From contig JBAUHI010000027.1 of the NCBI GenBank assembly GCA_049680185.1, forward strand, positions 108,733 to 172,732: DNA of 64,000 nt, in the 5' to 3' direction. Both the position numbers and the translations under genes were made by a program. The notes under the pieces are model-generated. The model was not told the origin of the DNA. It ran no database searches and saw only the letters and a program-made list of their open reading frames with translations. Source of the stretch: CAMLHU01 sp049680185. GTDB taxonomy: Bacteria; Gemmatimonadota; Gemmatimonadetes; Gemmatimonadales; GWC2-71-9. Positions 47,697 to 54,824 of this stretch are shown here, in pieces (positions within the stretch are counted from its first letter, which is position 1; every line of letters starts with the position of its first letter).

Positions 47697-48677
47697 TCAA
47701 TGCGCCGCTGGGACGAACGGAGCCCGCGCGACCTCGTCCTCGATCCGCCGGGCCAAGGCGAGTGCCGCGCGGCCCTCTGTGCCGGACACTCCCCCGCTCG
47801 GTCGGCCGGACAACGCATCGACGAAAAGGCCGACCTCGAGGCCCAATGCATCCGCCTCCGGGGCCGTCAGCGAGACGCGCTCCACCACATCCTCGACCGC
47901 CTGCGCCGGTTGACCCGGACGCCACCCACCGCGCAGGCGGGTGTATTCCGCGGTCCCGGTCGACAGGTCGAGGCTCAGGTAGCCATTGTCCTGATAGATC
48001 CGGGTCCGGCGCACCCGGCTGCGGGAGAGCCGGGAGGCGGTGACTGACGCCACCGTACCGTCCGCGCACTCGATCCTGGCGTTGGCAAGGTCGATCGAGG
48101 TCGAGAGCAGCGCACCGCCGTTGGCGCGCACGTCGGACACGGTGGCTCCTCCGGTGAGATGCAGGACCAGGTCGAGGTCATGCACCATGAGGTCGAGCAC
48201 CACCGACACGTCCGACCCACGCAGGCTGAACGGGGCCAAGCGCTCGCACTCGATGAATCGCGGCCGGTGCACCACCGGCAGCGCCGCCCGGACGGCCCGG
48301 TTGAACCGCTCGATCTGGCCCACCTGCAACGGGACTCCTGCACGGGCCGCGCGGGCGATCAGGTCGTCGGCCTCGGCCACGGTGACCGTGACCGGCTTTT
48401 CCATCAGGACGCCGACGCCACGATCGAGCACCTGCACGCCGAGCGCGTGGTGGAAGGAGGTCGGGGCCGCGATGGAGACACCCTTCACGAGGCGCAGCAG
48501 CGCGTCCAGATCACTGAACGCCTTGGTGTCGACTTGGGCGGCGATCTCGGCGGCACGCTCTGGCGAGGCGTCGTAGACACCGACCAACTGCACGCCCGGA
48601 TGGATGGACAGGTGGCGGGCGTGGTGCCGTCCGAGGGCGCCCACGCCGATCACCCCGACGGGAATGCGGGCGGTCAC
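47697..48677 (-). CDS. Gfo/Idh/MocA-family oxidoreductase, GnnA-like
   Basis: NAD(P)-dependent sugar-nucleotide oxidoreductase of 326 residues. The N-terminal Rossmann fold is PVGVIGVGALGRHHARHL; the EKPVTVT lysine motif and QVGQIERFNRAVRAALP are present. The location between lpxA and lpxB is where GnnA, the UDP-GlcNAc 3-dehydrogenase for diamino-type lipid A, or related unnamed oxidoreductases occur. The partner aminotransferase GnnB is absent from the window, so a GnnA function is an inference. GTG 48677 overlaps the lpxA stop (GTGA). Confidence 0.85.
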   Translation of the reverse strand: MTARIPVGVIGVGALGRHHARHLSIHPGVQLVGVYDASPERAAEIAAQVDTKAFSDLDALLRLVKGVSIAAPTSFHHALGVQVLDRGVGVLMEKPVTVTVAEADDLIARAARAGVPLQVGQIERFNRAVRAALPVVHRPRFIECERLAPFSLRGSDVSVVLDLMVHDLDLVLHLTGGATVSDVRANGGALLSTSIDLANARIECADGTVASVTASRLSRSRVRRTRIYQDNGYLSLDLSTGTAEYTRLRGGWRPGQPAQAVEDVVERVSLTAPEADALGLEVGLFVDALSGRPSGGVSGTEGRAALALARRIEDEVARAPFVPAAH

Positions 48678-49450
48678 GCCGGCACGCCTCGCTCGGATGA
48701 CTCGATGAAGGCGATGAACCGCTGGACTTCCGCCGTTTGCGGCAGGTCGGCCCGGGCGCGTTCGACCGCCTGCGACAGGTTGAGGTCGGAATTGAAGAAC
48801 AGGCGATAGCCGCGCTTGAGCGCTGTGATCGTGTCGGCCGGGAATCCCGCCCGCTGCAGCCCGATCGTGTTGAGTCCGTAGAGCTCCATCGGATTCCCGA
48901 CCGCCTTCACATACGGGGGAATGTCCTGGTTGACCCGGGTGCATCCGCCCACGAAGCAGAAGCTGCCGATGGTGACGAACTGGTGCACCGCCACGAGCCC
49001 GCTGATGTTGGCACGATCGTGCACCGTCACGTGACCGGAGAGCTGGGTGCCGTTGGCGATGGTGACGCCGTTCCCGAGGTGGCAGTCGTGCCCGAGGTGG
49101 ACGTAACTCATCAGGTAGCAGCGTTCCCCCACCGTGGTCCTGTGACTCTGGGTGGTGCCACGGTTGATGGTGCTGTACTCGCGCACGGTCGAATGGGCGC
49201 CGATCTCCACCCAGGTCTCTTCGTCCTTGAATTTGTGGTCCTGCGGCAGGTTGGCGAGGATGGTGCCGTCGCCGATGGTGACGTCGTGGGCCAGGCGGGT
49301 GAACCGGTGCAGCGTGGCGCGGGCGCCGATCCGGCACCGATCACCGATCTCGACAGATCCCTCGATGATCGCGAACGGTCCGATCTCGACGTCGGCGCCC
49401 AGGCGGGCCCCGGGGTCCACCAGTGCCGTCGGGTGGATGGCGCTGCTCAC
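48674..49450 (-). CDS. lpxA: Acyl-[ACP]-UDP-N-acetylglucosamine O-acyltransferase
   Basis: First lipid A enzyme, a left-handed beta-helix trimer. The 258-residue length is normal. Hexapeptide repeats run from about 1 to 190 (AIHPTALVDPGARLGADVEIG, VTIGDGTILANLPQDHKF). The catalytic histidine is H121 (LGHDCHLGNG). GTG 49450 overlaps the fabZ stop (GTGA). The neighbour GnnA-like gene raises the question of whether this LpxA uses UDP-GlcNAc3N. Confidence 0.96.
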   Translation of the reverse strand: MSSAIHPTALVDPGARLGADVEIGPFAIIEGSVEIGDRCRIGARATLHRFTRLAHDVTIGDGTILANLPQDHKFKDEETWVEIGAHSTVREYSTINRGTTQSHRTTVGERCYLMSYVHLGHDCHLGNGVTIANGTQLSGHVTVHDRANISGLVAVHQFVTIGSFCFVGGCTRVNQDIPPYVKAVGNPMELYGLNTIGLQRAGFPADTITALKRGYRLFFNSDLNLSQAVERARADLPQTAEVQRFIAFIESSERGVPA

Positions 49451-49881
49451 CGATCCACCACCCGGGCCATCATCTCCGCTTCGCACACCACGTTGCCGTC
49501 GACCAGCGCCACGCCCTTCATGCGACAGGTCTTGCCGCGGAACTGGACCATTTCAAGTTCGCAACGCAGCTGGTCGCCGGGGAGGACCGGGCGGCGGAAC
49601 TTCACGTTGTCGAGCGACATGAAGTACACGACCTTCTGGGCGTGCTCCTCTTCGGGGAAGAACCCGAGCAGCAGCATCCCGCCGACCTGCGCCATCGCCT
49701 CGATGATGAGCACGCCAGGCATGATGGGGTGTCCGGGGAAATGCCCGGCGAAGAACGGCTCGTTGATGGTCACGTTCTTCAGCCCGACGATCCGCTTCCC
49801 CTCCTCCACTTCGAGGATCCGGTCCACCAGGAGGAACGGATAGCGGTGTGGCATCACATTGAGGATCTTGCCGATGTCCAT
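49447..49881 (-). CDS. fabZ: 3-hydroxyacyl-[ACP] dehydratase FabZ
   Basis: Hot-dog-fold dehydratase of fatty acid synthesis; it competes with LpxA and LpxD for 3-hydroxyacyl-ACP. The 144 residues have catalytic H47 in FFAGHFPGHPIMPG and E61 in IIEAMAQVGG. It is a separate gene here, not fused to lpxC as in Bacteroidetes. ATG 49881 shares one base with the lpxC stop; a GTG one codon earlier (49884) is the alternative. Confidence 0.96.
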   Translation of the reverse strand: MDIGKILNVMPHRYPFLLVDRILEVEEGKRIVGLKNVTINEPFFAGHFPGHPIMPGVLIIEAMAQVGGMLLLGFFPEEEHAQKVVYFMSLDNVKFRRPVLPGDQLRCELEMVQFRGKTCRMKGVALVDGNVVCEAEMMARVVDR

Positions 49882-50720
49882 CACGTGTCGACCTCCTTGG
49901 CGGCAGCCGCGATCGCGCGTGCCAGGATGACGTTGCCCTGGTGACTGGGACGCTCCGCGTGCACGTGCGCACGGATGCGGCCGCCGAGGAGCGCCAGGTC
50001 GCCCACCAGGTCGCCGGCCTTGTGCCGGACGAACTCGTCAGGCCAGCGAAGAACGGTACCTACCACACCGTGGTCGTCCAATCCGATCGCATTGGCGTAC
50101 GAGGCCCCGAGCGCGAGCCCACGGGCCTGCAGCATCTCGACCTCACGCACCAGGCCAAAGGTACGAGCCCCGGCCAGTTCCCGGCGGAACACCTCCGGGG
50201 TCACATCCCAGCTTCCCGCCTGCCGCCCGATCGCCGGGTGGTCCCACTCCACCACCACGCTGATCCGGAGTCGCTCGGCCGGCTCGACCCGATAGTGCGA
50301 ATCCCCCGCGGTCACTTCGAACGGGGTGGCCACCCGCCACCGCGCCGGCTCGCCGGCCGACTCCACATTACCGGCTTCCAGGAATGCGTCGACGTACGGT
50401 GCGAAGGATCCATCCAGGATCGGCGGTTCTGGACCCTCGAGTTCGATGAGGACATCGTCGATCGCAAGCGCGTGCAGCGCCGCGAGCAGGTGCTCGACCG
50501 TGTGGATCGTGGCCGGAGGACGACCGATGGCGGTGCGGCGTTCGGTCGCTTCGACCTCTGACAATCGGGCGGCCACTCGCGGCGTTCCCGGCAGATCGGA
50601 CCGGACGAACTCGATCCCGGTGCCGGGGGCGGCGGGCCGGACGGTCATCGATGTCGCGACACCTGTATGCAACGCCATCCCGCGGAAATCGACCGGACGC
50701 GCCAGCGTCCGCCTAGGCAT
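49881..50720 (-). CDS. lpxC: UDP-3-O-acyl-N-acetylglucosamine deacetylase
   Basis: Zinc deacetylase for the committed step of lipid A synthesis. The 279 residues carry zinc ligands H77 (VEHLLAALHAL), H233 and D237 (FVRHKAGDLVGDLALLGG) and catalytic H260 (RPSHQGN). GLALGASYANAIGLDDHGVV is a conserved block. ATG 50720 overlaps the lpxD end by eight bases. It is slightly shorter than E. coli LpxC (305) because of a shorter C-terminus. Confidence 0.96.
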   Translation of the reverse strand: MPRRTLARPVDFRGMALHTGVATSMTVRPAAPGTGIEFVRSDLPGTPRVAARLSEVEATERRTAIGRPPATIHTVEHLLAALHALAIDDVLIELEGPEPPILDGSFAPYVDAFLEAGNVESAGEPARWRVATPFEVTAGDSHYRVEPAERLRISVVVEWDHPAIGRQAGSWDVTPEVFRRELAGARTFGLVREVEMLQARGLALGASYANAIGLDDHGVVGTVLRWPDEFVRHKAGDLVGDLALLGGRIRAHVHAERPSHQGNVILARAIAAAAKEVDT

Positions 50721-51753
50721 CGGGACCGACGCGCTCGACCAGCCGCTCCAGCTTGGCGCTGATCCCTGCCAGCCGTCCGAGCGCCGCCTGCTGGCGCAAC
50801 GTTTCCCGGTGCGGTCGGGCCGGGTGGCCGCCCCAGGTCTCCCCGGCCGGCACGTCACCGTAGACGACACTCGCTCCGGCGATCCGTGCCCCCGTCCCGA
50901 CCGTCGTGTGGCCGTTGATCGCCACGTGACCGCCCAGCAGGACGCCGTCGCCGAGGCGCGCGCTTCCGGCGAACCCGCACTGTGCGGCCACCAGGCATCC
51001 GCGTCCAAGCCGGACGTTGTGGCCCACGTGCACCAGGTTGTCGAGCTTGGTGCCTTCCCCGATGACGGTGTCGTCGAGGCTGCCCCGGTCGACGGTGGCA
51101 TTGGCCCCGATCTCGACGTCGTCACTGATGAGGCAGCGCCCGATGTGCAGCCGGCGGTCGGGCACCGCGCCGCCTTCCATGAATCCGAACCCGGGCGAGC
51201 CCACGACCGCACCGGCCTTGATCACGACCCGGGCGCCGATCACGGTCCCGGGATAGATGGTGACACCGGGATCGATCACGGTGTCGTCACCGACCACGAC
51301 CCCGCCCCCGATGGTGACATGGGCGCCGAGCGTCACCCGGGCGCCCAGCTGGGCGTCCCGTCCCACCACCGCATACGGGCCGATGGACGGATCCACGCCG
51401 ATCGACGCGCCCGGTCCGACGACCACCGTGGGGTGGGTCCCACGGTCGGGGAGCGCAACGGGATACAGGACCAACGCCACGGCCTGTACCGCACGGTACG
51501 GATCGGTGACCACGATCCGCCGGGCCGGCCCGCCTGCAACATCGGCGAACTGCTCCGCCAGCAGGACCACACCGGCCCCCGAGGCCTGGAACGCTGTCAG
51601 GTACTTGGCACTCGCGAGGAACGACAGCACATCCGGGCCGGCCCGATCGAGCGGGCCGATGGCCGTGACCGCCAGCGCGCCATCGCCCACCAGGCGCCCG
51701 CCGACCAGTTCGGCGATCGCCGTGACGGTGAGCGGGGCCCGGCCCTCTACCAT
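50713..51753 (-). CDS. lpxD: UDP-3-O-acylglucosamine N-acyltransferase
   Basis: Adds the second hydroxyacyl chain in lipid A synthesis. The 346 residues have the N-terminal uridine-binding domain (LTVTAIAELVGGRLVGDGAL, FLASAKYLTAFQASGAGVVL) followed by the hexapeptide beta-helix and the GFGFMEGG and NLVHVGHNVRLGRGCLVAAQ active-site region. A C-terminal helix (LRQQAALGRLAGISAKLERLV) completes the trimer. It follows skp directly (start one base before the skp stop) in the conserved bamA-skp-lpxD order. Confidence 0.96.
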   Translation of the reverse strand: MVEGRAPLTVTAIAELVGGRLVGDGALAVTAIGPLDRAGPDVLSFLASAKYLTAFQASGAGVVLLAEQFADVAGGPARRIVVTDPYRAVQAVALVLYPVALPDRGTHPTVVVGPGASIGVDPSIGPYAVVGRDAQLGARVTLGAHVTIGGGVVVGDDTVIDPGVTIYPGTVIGARVVIKAGAVVGSPGFGFMEGGAVPDRRLHIGRCLISDDVEIGANATVDRGSLDDTVIGEGTKLDNLVHVGHNVRLGRGCLVAAQCGFAGSARLGDGVLLGGHVAINGHTTVGTGARIAGASVVYGDVPAGETWGGHPARPHRETLRQQAALGRLAGISAKLERLVERVGPDA

Positions 51754-52341
51754 CTACTTCGAACCCTTCAGCCGGTCGATGACCACTTGCGTGAGGTCGA
51801 GGGAGCGGTCGGCGGCCACCACGGCACCGCCCATCGCCGACACGTCGAAGATCATCGCGTAATTGCCCTCGGCGCGGATCCCTTCGATCACGGCCTGGAC
51901 CCGGGACTGGATGGGCTCGATGAGCTCGCGTTCCCGGCCCTGCATCCGGGTCTGCAGCTCCTGGGTCTTCTGCTCGATGTCCTGCTGCTGCTGGACCAGC
52001 CCCTGCTGCTTCTGCTGCCGCGCCGTGGGCGAGAGCAGCACCGAGGAGTTCTGGAAGTCGGTCGCGGCCGAATCGAGCTGGGCCTGCAGCTGCGCGACCT
52101 GCGTCTTGGCCATGTCGAACTCGCGCGTGAACGTCGATTCCGCCTGCGCGTACCCCGGCGTCACGGCCAGGATGGCGCGGGAGTTGACGTATCCCAGCCG
52201 GGTGGCGCCACTGCTGGGGATGGGGGTCGCGGCCTTATGGGCCGGTGCCGGCGCGGCCGGGTGCTGCTGGGCCGCCAACCCGCCGGGAATGAGGACGGCG
52301 GTGCTCACCACCACCGCCTGGACGAGGGAACTCACGCGCAT
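51754..52341 (-). CDS. skp: Periplasmic OmpH/Skp-family chaperone
   Basis: Holds unfolded outer-membrane proteins in the periplasm for BamA. The 195 residues have a signal peptide (MRVSSLVQAVVVSTAVLIPGGLAAQ), a core strand LGYVNSRAILAVTPGY typical of OmpH, and a long helical coiled-coil rich in Gln (about 75-160) forming the tentacles. ATG 52341 is preferred over an upstream start within the intergenic area. Its place between bamA and lpxD is the classic one. Confidence 0.9.
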   Translation of the reverse strand: MRVSSLVQAVVVSTAVLIPGGLAAQQHPAAPAPAHKAATPIPSSGATRLGYVNSRAILAVTPGYAQAESTFTREFDMAKTQVAQLQAQLDSAATDFQNSSVLLSPTARQQKQQGLVQQQQDIEQKTQELQTRMQGRERELIEPIQSRVQAVIEGIRAEGNYAMIFDVSAMGGAVVAADRSLDLTQVVIDRLKGSK

Positions 52342-52370
52342 CGCTGCTCCGAAGGAACGGGTGTCGAGGG

Positions 52371-54770
52371 TCAGAAGAAGTTGCCGAGCTTGAAATGGAC
52401 TTTCCACCCCGGGGCCGGCGCACCGTTGATGTCCGTCCGGTCGAACCCATACGCCAGGTCGACGCCGATCGGTCCAAGGGGCGAGATCAGCGCCGCACCA
52501 ATGCCGGCGCCGCGGAAGAGCCGGGTCGGATCGTACTCGCGGGCGGTCCGGTAGAGGTTCCCGGCGTCGAAGAACGCGTCCACGTAGACCATCTGGCTCA
52601 ACCGGGCGCCGGCCTCGACCGTGAATGCCGCATAGGATTTCCCGAACGAGTTGGCGCTGGCGGCAGCGCCACCGGCGGTCGGGTCGAACCCATTGGGGGT
52701 GATCGAGAACTCATCGTAGCCGCGGAGCGGGATCCCGAACTGGACGCCGCCCATTGAATAGAGATCGGTCGGGAACGCGGAGGCATCACCGAAAATGAAC
52801 CCGGACTTGGCGGTGAGGCCCAGCACGTACTGGATGCCGGCACCGAGCCGACCCTTGCTCCCGGAGCTGCCCAGCGGCGTGTACCACCGCCCCTCGAGGT
52901 CGATCTTCTGGTAGTCGCCAGTACCGCCCAGCACGCCGCCGTCCTGCTCCACGCCCACACTGCTGTATGCCCCGCCGGTCGGGAACGGCAACCCGACGCG
53001 GGTATCGCGCACCGCGCTCACGCCGAAGGACGAGCGGGTGCACTCGTTGCATTGGAAGGTGGCCTGCAGGTCGGTCGAGCCGCCCTCGAAGGTATTGCGG
53101 GAGAGGGTGTACGTCGTGAACAGGCGGCTGTACCGGGACCCGAAGAGCGGGAACCCGACCTGGACGCTCCCGCCGGTCTGGCGGCGCTGGCCGAGGTCGC
53201 CGACGGTGTAGCGCAAGCGGGAGTCGAATATCGAGACCGTCCCCGAGATGCGGGAGTCATGGATGGCGGGATCGGTGTAGCTCAGGGTGAAATCGTTCAC
53301 ATTGGCGCCGAACTGCCACTGGAAGCTGCCGCGCTTTCCCTGCCCGAAGAGGTTCGGTTCCTGGAGGCCGATGAATCCGCCGACCCCGGTCCCCTGCCCC
53401 AGCGAGGCACCGAAGTTGACGTTGCCGGTGCGCTTCTCCTCGACCTTGAAGACCAGGTTGACGTCGGGGCTCCCGTCCACCGGTTCCACCTGCGGCTCCG
53501 GCATCGGCTGCTGGAAGAATCCGAGGTTGGACACGTTCTGGTAGGAGCGGATGAACTTCTCCTGGCTGAACAGTTCGCCAGGGAGGAGGACGATCGCCTC
53601 GCGGATGACCCGCTCATGGGTCACGTCGTTGCCGATGATGTCGATCCGATTGATGGTGGCCGGCTGGCCCTCGACGATCTGCCACCCCAGGTCGACCGTA
53701 TGGGTGCCATCGGGACCGGTCCGTCGATCCATCGTGGGCAGGACGTTGGCGTAGATGTAGCCATTGTTGGCGTACAAGGTCTTGACCGCCTGCGTCGCGG
53801 CGTCCCACGCCGACTGGTCGAACGGCTTCGGGGGCTCCGGCGTGGCGGCGCTGTCCGCCGGCGCGCGGAAGGGGTAGAAGTCCAGCAGCTCCTCGGTGGA
53901 GAACCGGCGGTTGCCGGTCAGGTCGAACCGCCCCACGACGTACTTGGGCCCTTCGTCGACCTTGAGTTGGAGTGCCGCCTTGCCGGCCGTGCTGTCGACG
54001 ATCAGCGTATCCCCGGTGACCCGGAAGTCGATGTGTCCATGAGCAGCATACCACGCCGGCAGCCGCTCCCGGAGGTCGGAGTCGAGCTTGTCGTCATCGT
54101 ACGCGCCGGTGCGGAACCACCAGAACCCTTCCGGCTTGGTGTCCATCTGCTTGACGACTTCCCGATCGGTGAACGCCGTATTGCCCTCGACCGCCACTTC
54201 GCTGATGGCGACCCGGTTGCCTTCCTGGACGTCGAAGACCATCCGCAGGTCGCCGTTGGGTTGCGGCAGCTCCAGCGCGCGTACCGAGGCGCCGTAATAT
54301 CCGCGCTCCCGGTAGAGTGAATCGATGGACGCCAGCGACCGCGCCACCGCCTCGCGATCGATCGGGCGACCGGTCGGGAGCGTGATGCGGTCCTTGACGG
54401 CGCGCTCCCCGACCTTCTCGACCCCGCGGATGGCCCAATGCCGCAGCATCGGACGCTCCTTCACGGTGAATCGGAGCACCAACTTGCCGCCCGCGCCCTC
54501 GAGCTGGTCCACCTGCACGTCATCGAACTGCCCGGTCCGGAACAGGTTGCCGATGGCCCGCTGGATGTCCCGATAATTCGCGGTCTGCCCGATCACGATA
54601 CCAGCCGTGCCGAGGACCTGGGCGGAGGTGAGACGCGCGTTGCCGCGGACGATGACACTGTCGACCGGCGGAGGTGCCTGGGCGTCGGCGGGTCGCTGGG
54701 CCTGGACGGCGGTCGCCAGGATCAAGGACAGCACGGCGCCGCACGTAGATCGGAGGATGCGCAAGGTCAT
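52371..54770 (-). CDS. bamA: Outer-membrane protein assembly factor BamA
   Basis: Central Omp85 insertase. The 799 residues have a signal peptide (about 1-24), five POTRA domains (about 32-430) and a C-terminal 16-strand barrel (about 450-799). POTRA 1 begins at SVIVRGNARLTSAQVLGTAG; the lid-loop LRGYDEFSIT is the family's conserved RGF-type motif. The protein ends in an aromatic residue (HFKLGNFF) as expected for barrel recognition. It follows clpC after a 54-base gap that holds a strong inverted repeat. Confidence 0.97.
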   Translation of the reverse strand: MTLRILRSTCGAVLSLILATAVQAQRPADAQAPPPVDSVIVRGNARLTSAQVLGTAGIVIGQTANYRDIQRAIGNLFRTGQFDDVQVDQLEGAGGKLVLRFTVKERPMLRHWAIRGVEKVGERAVKDRITLPTGRPIDREAVARSLASIDSLYRERGYYGASVRALELPQPNGDLRMVFDVQEGNRVAISEVAVEGNTAFTDREVVKQMDTKPEGFWWFRTGAYDDDKLDSDLRERLPAWYAAHGHIDFRVTGDTLIVDSTAGKAALQLKVDEGPKYVVGRFDLTGNRRFSTEELLDFYPFRAPADSAATPEPPKPFDQSAWDAATQAVKTLYANNGYIYANVLPTMDRRTGPDGTHTVDLGWQIVEGQPATINRIDIIGNDVTHERVIREAIVLLPGELFSQEKFIRSYQNVSNLGFFQQPMPEPQVEPVDGSPDVNLVFKVEEKRTGNVNFGASLGQGTGVGGFIGLQEPNLFGQGKRGSFQWQFGANVNDFTLSYTDPAIHDSRISGTVSIFDSRLRYTVGDLGQRRQTGGSVQVGFPLFGSRYSRLFTTYTLSRNTFEGGSTDLQATFQCNECTRSSFGVSAVRDTRVGLPFPTGGAYSSVGVEQDGGVLGGTGDYQKIDLEGRWYTPLGSSGSKGRLGAGIQYVLGLTAKSGFIFGDASAFPTDLYSMGGVQFGIPLRGYDEFSITPNGFDPTAGGAAASANSFGKSYAAFTVEAGARLSQMVYVDAFFDAGNLYRTAREYDPTRLFRGAGIGAALISPLGPIGVDLAYGFDRTDINGAPAPGWKVHFKLGNFF

Positions 54771-54786
54771 CGGCGGGGGGAGCGAT

Positions 54787-54818
54787 GATCGCGGCCGTCC
54801 AGGTGGACGGTCGCGATC
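54787..54818 (-). terminator. Near-perfect hairpin between clpC and bamA
   Basis: Arms 54787-54801 and 54804-54818 are 15-base inverted repeats with a single mismatch (a G:U pair in RNA). On the minus strand the hairpin lies seven bases past the clpC stop and before the bamA start. The tip must open to make a loop, leaving a stem of about 13 pairs. No U-tract follows, so it may be an attenuator or RNA processing site that sets clpC and bamA levels apart. Confidence 0.55.
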
Positions 54819-54824
54819 TCGGGG

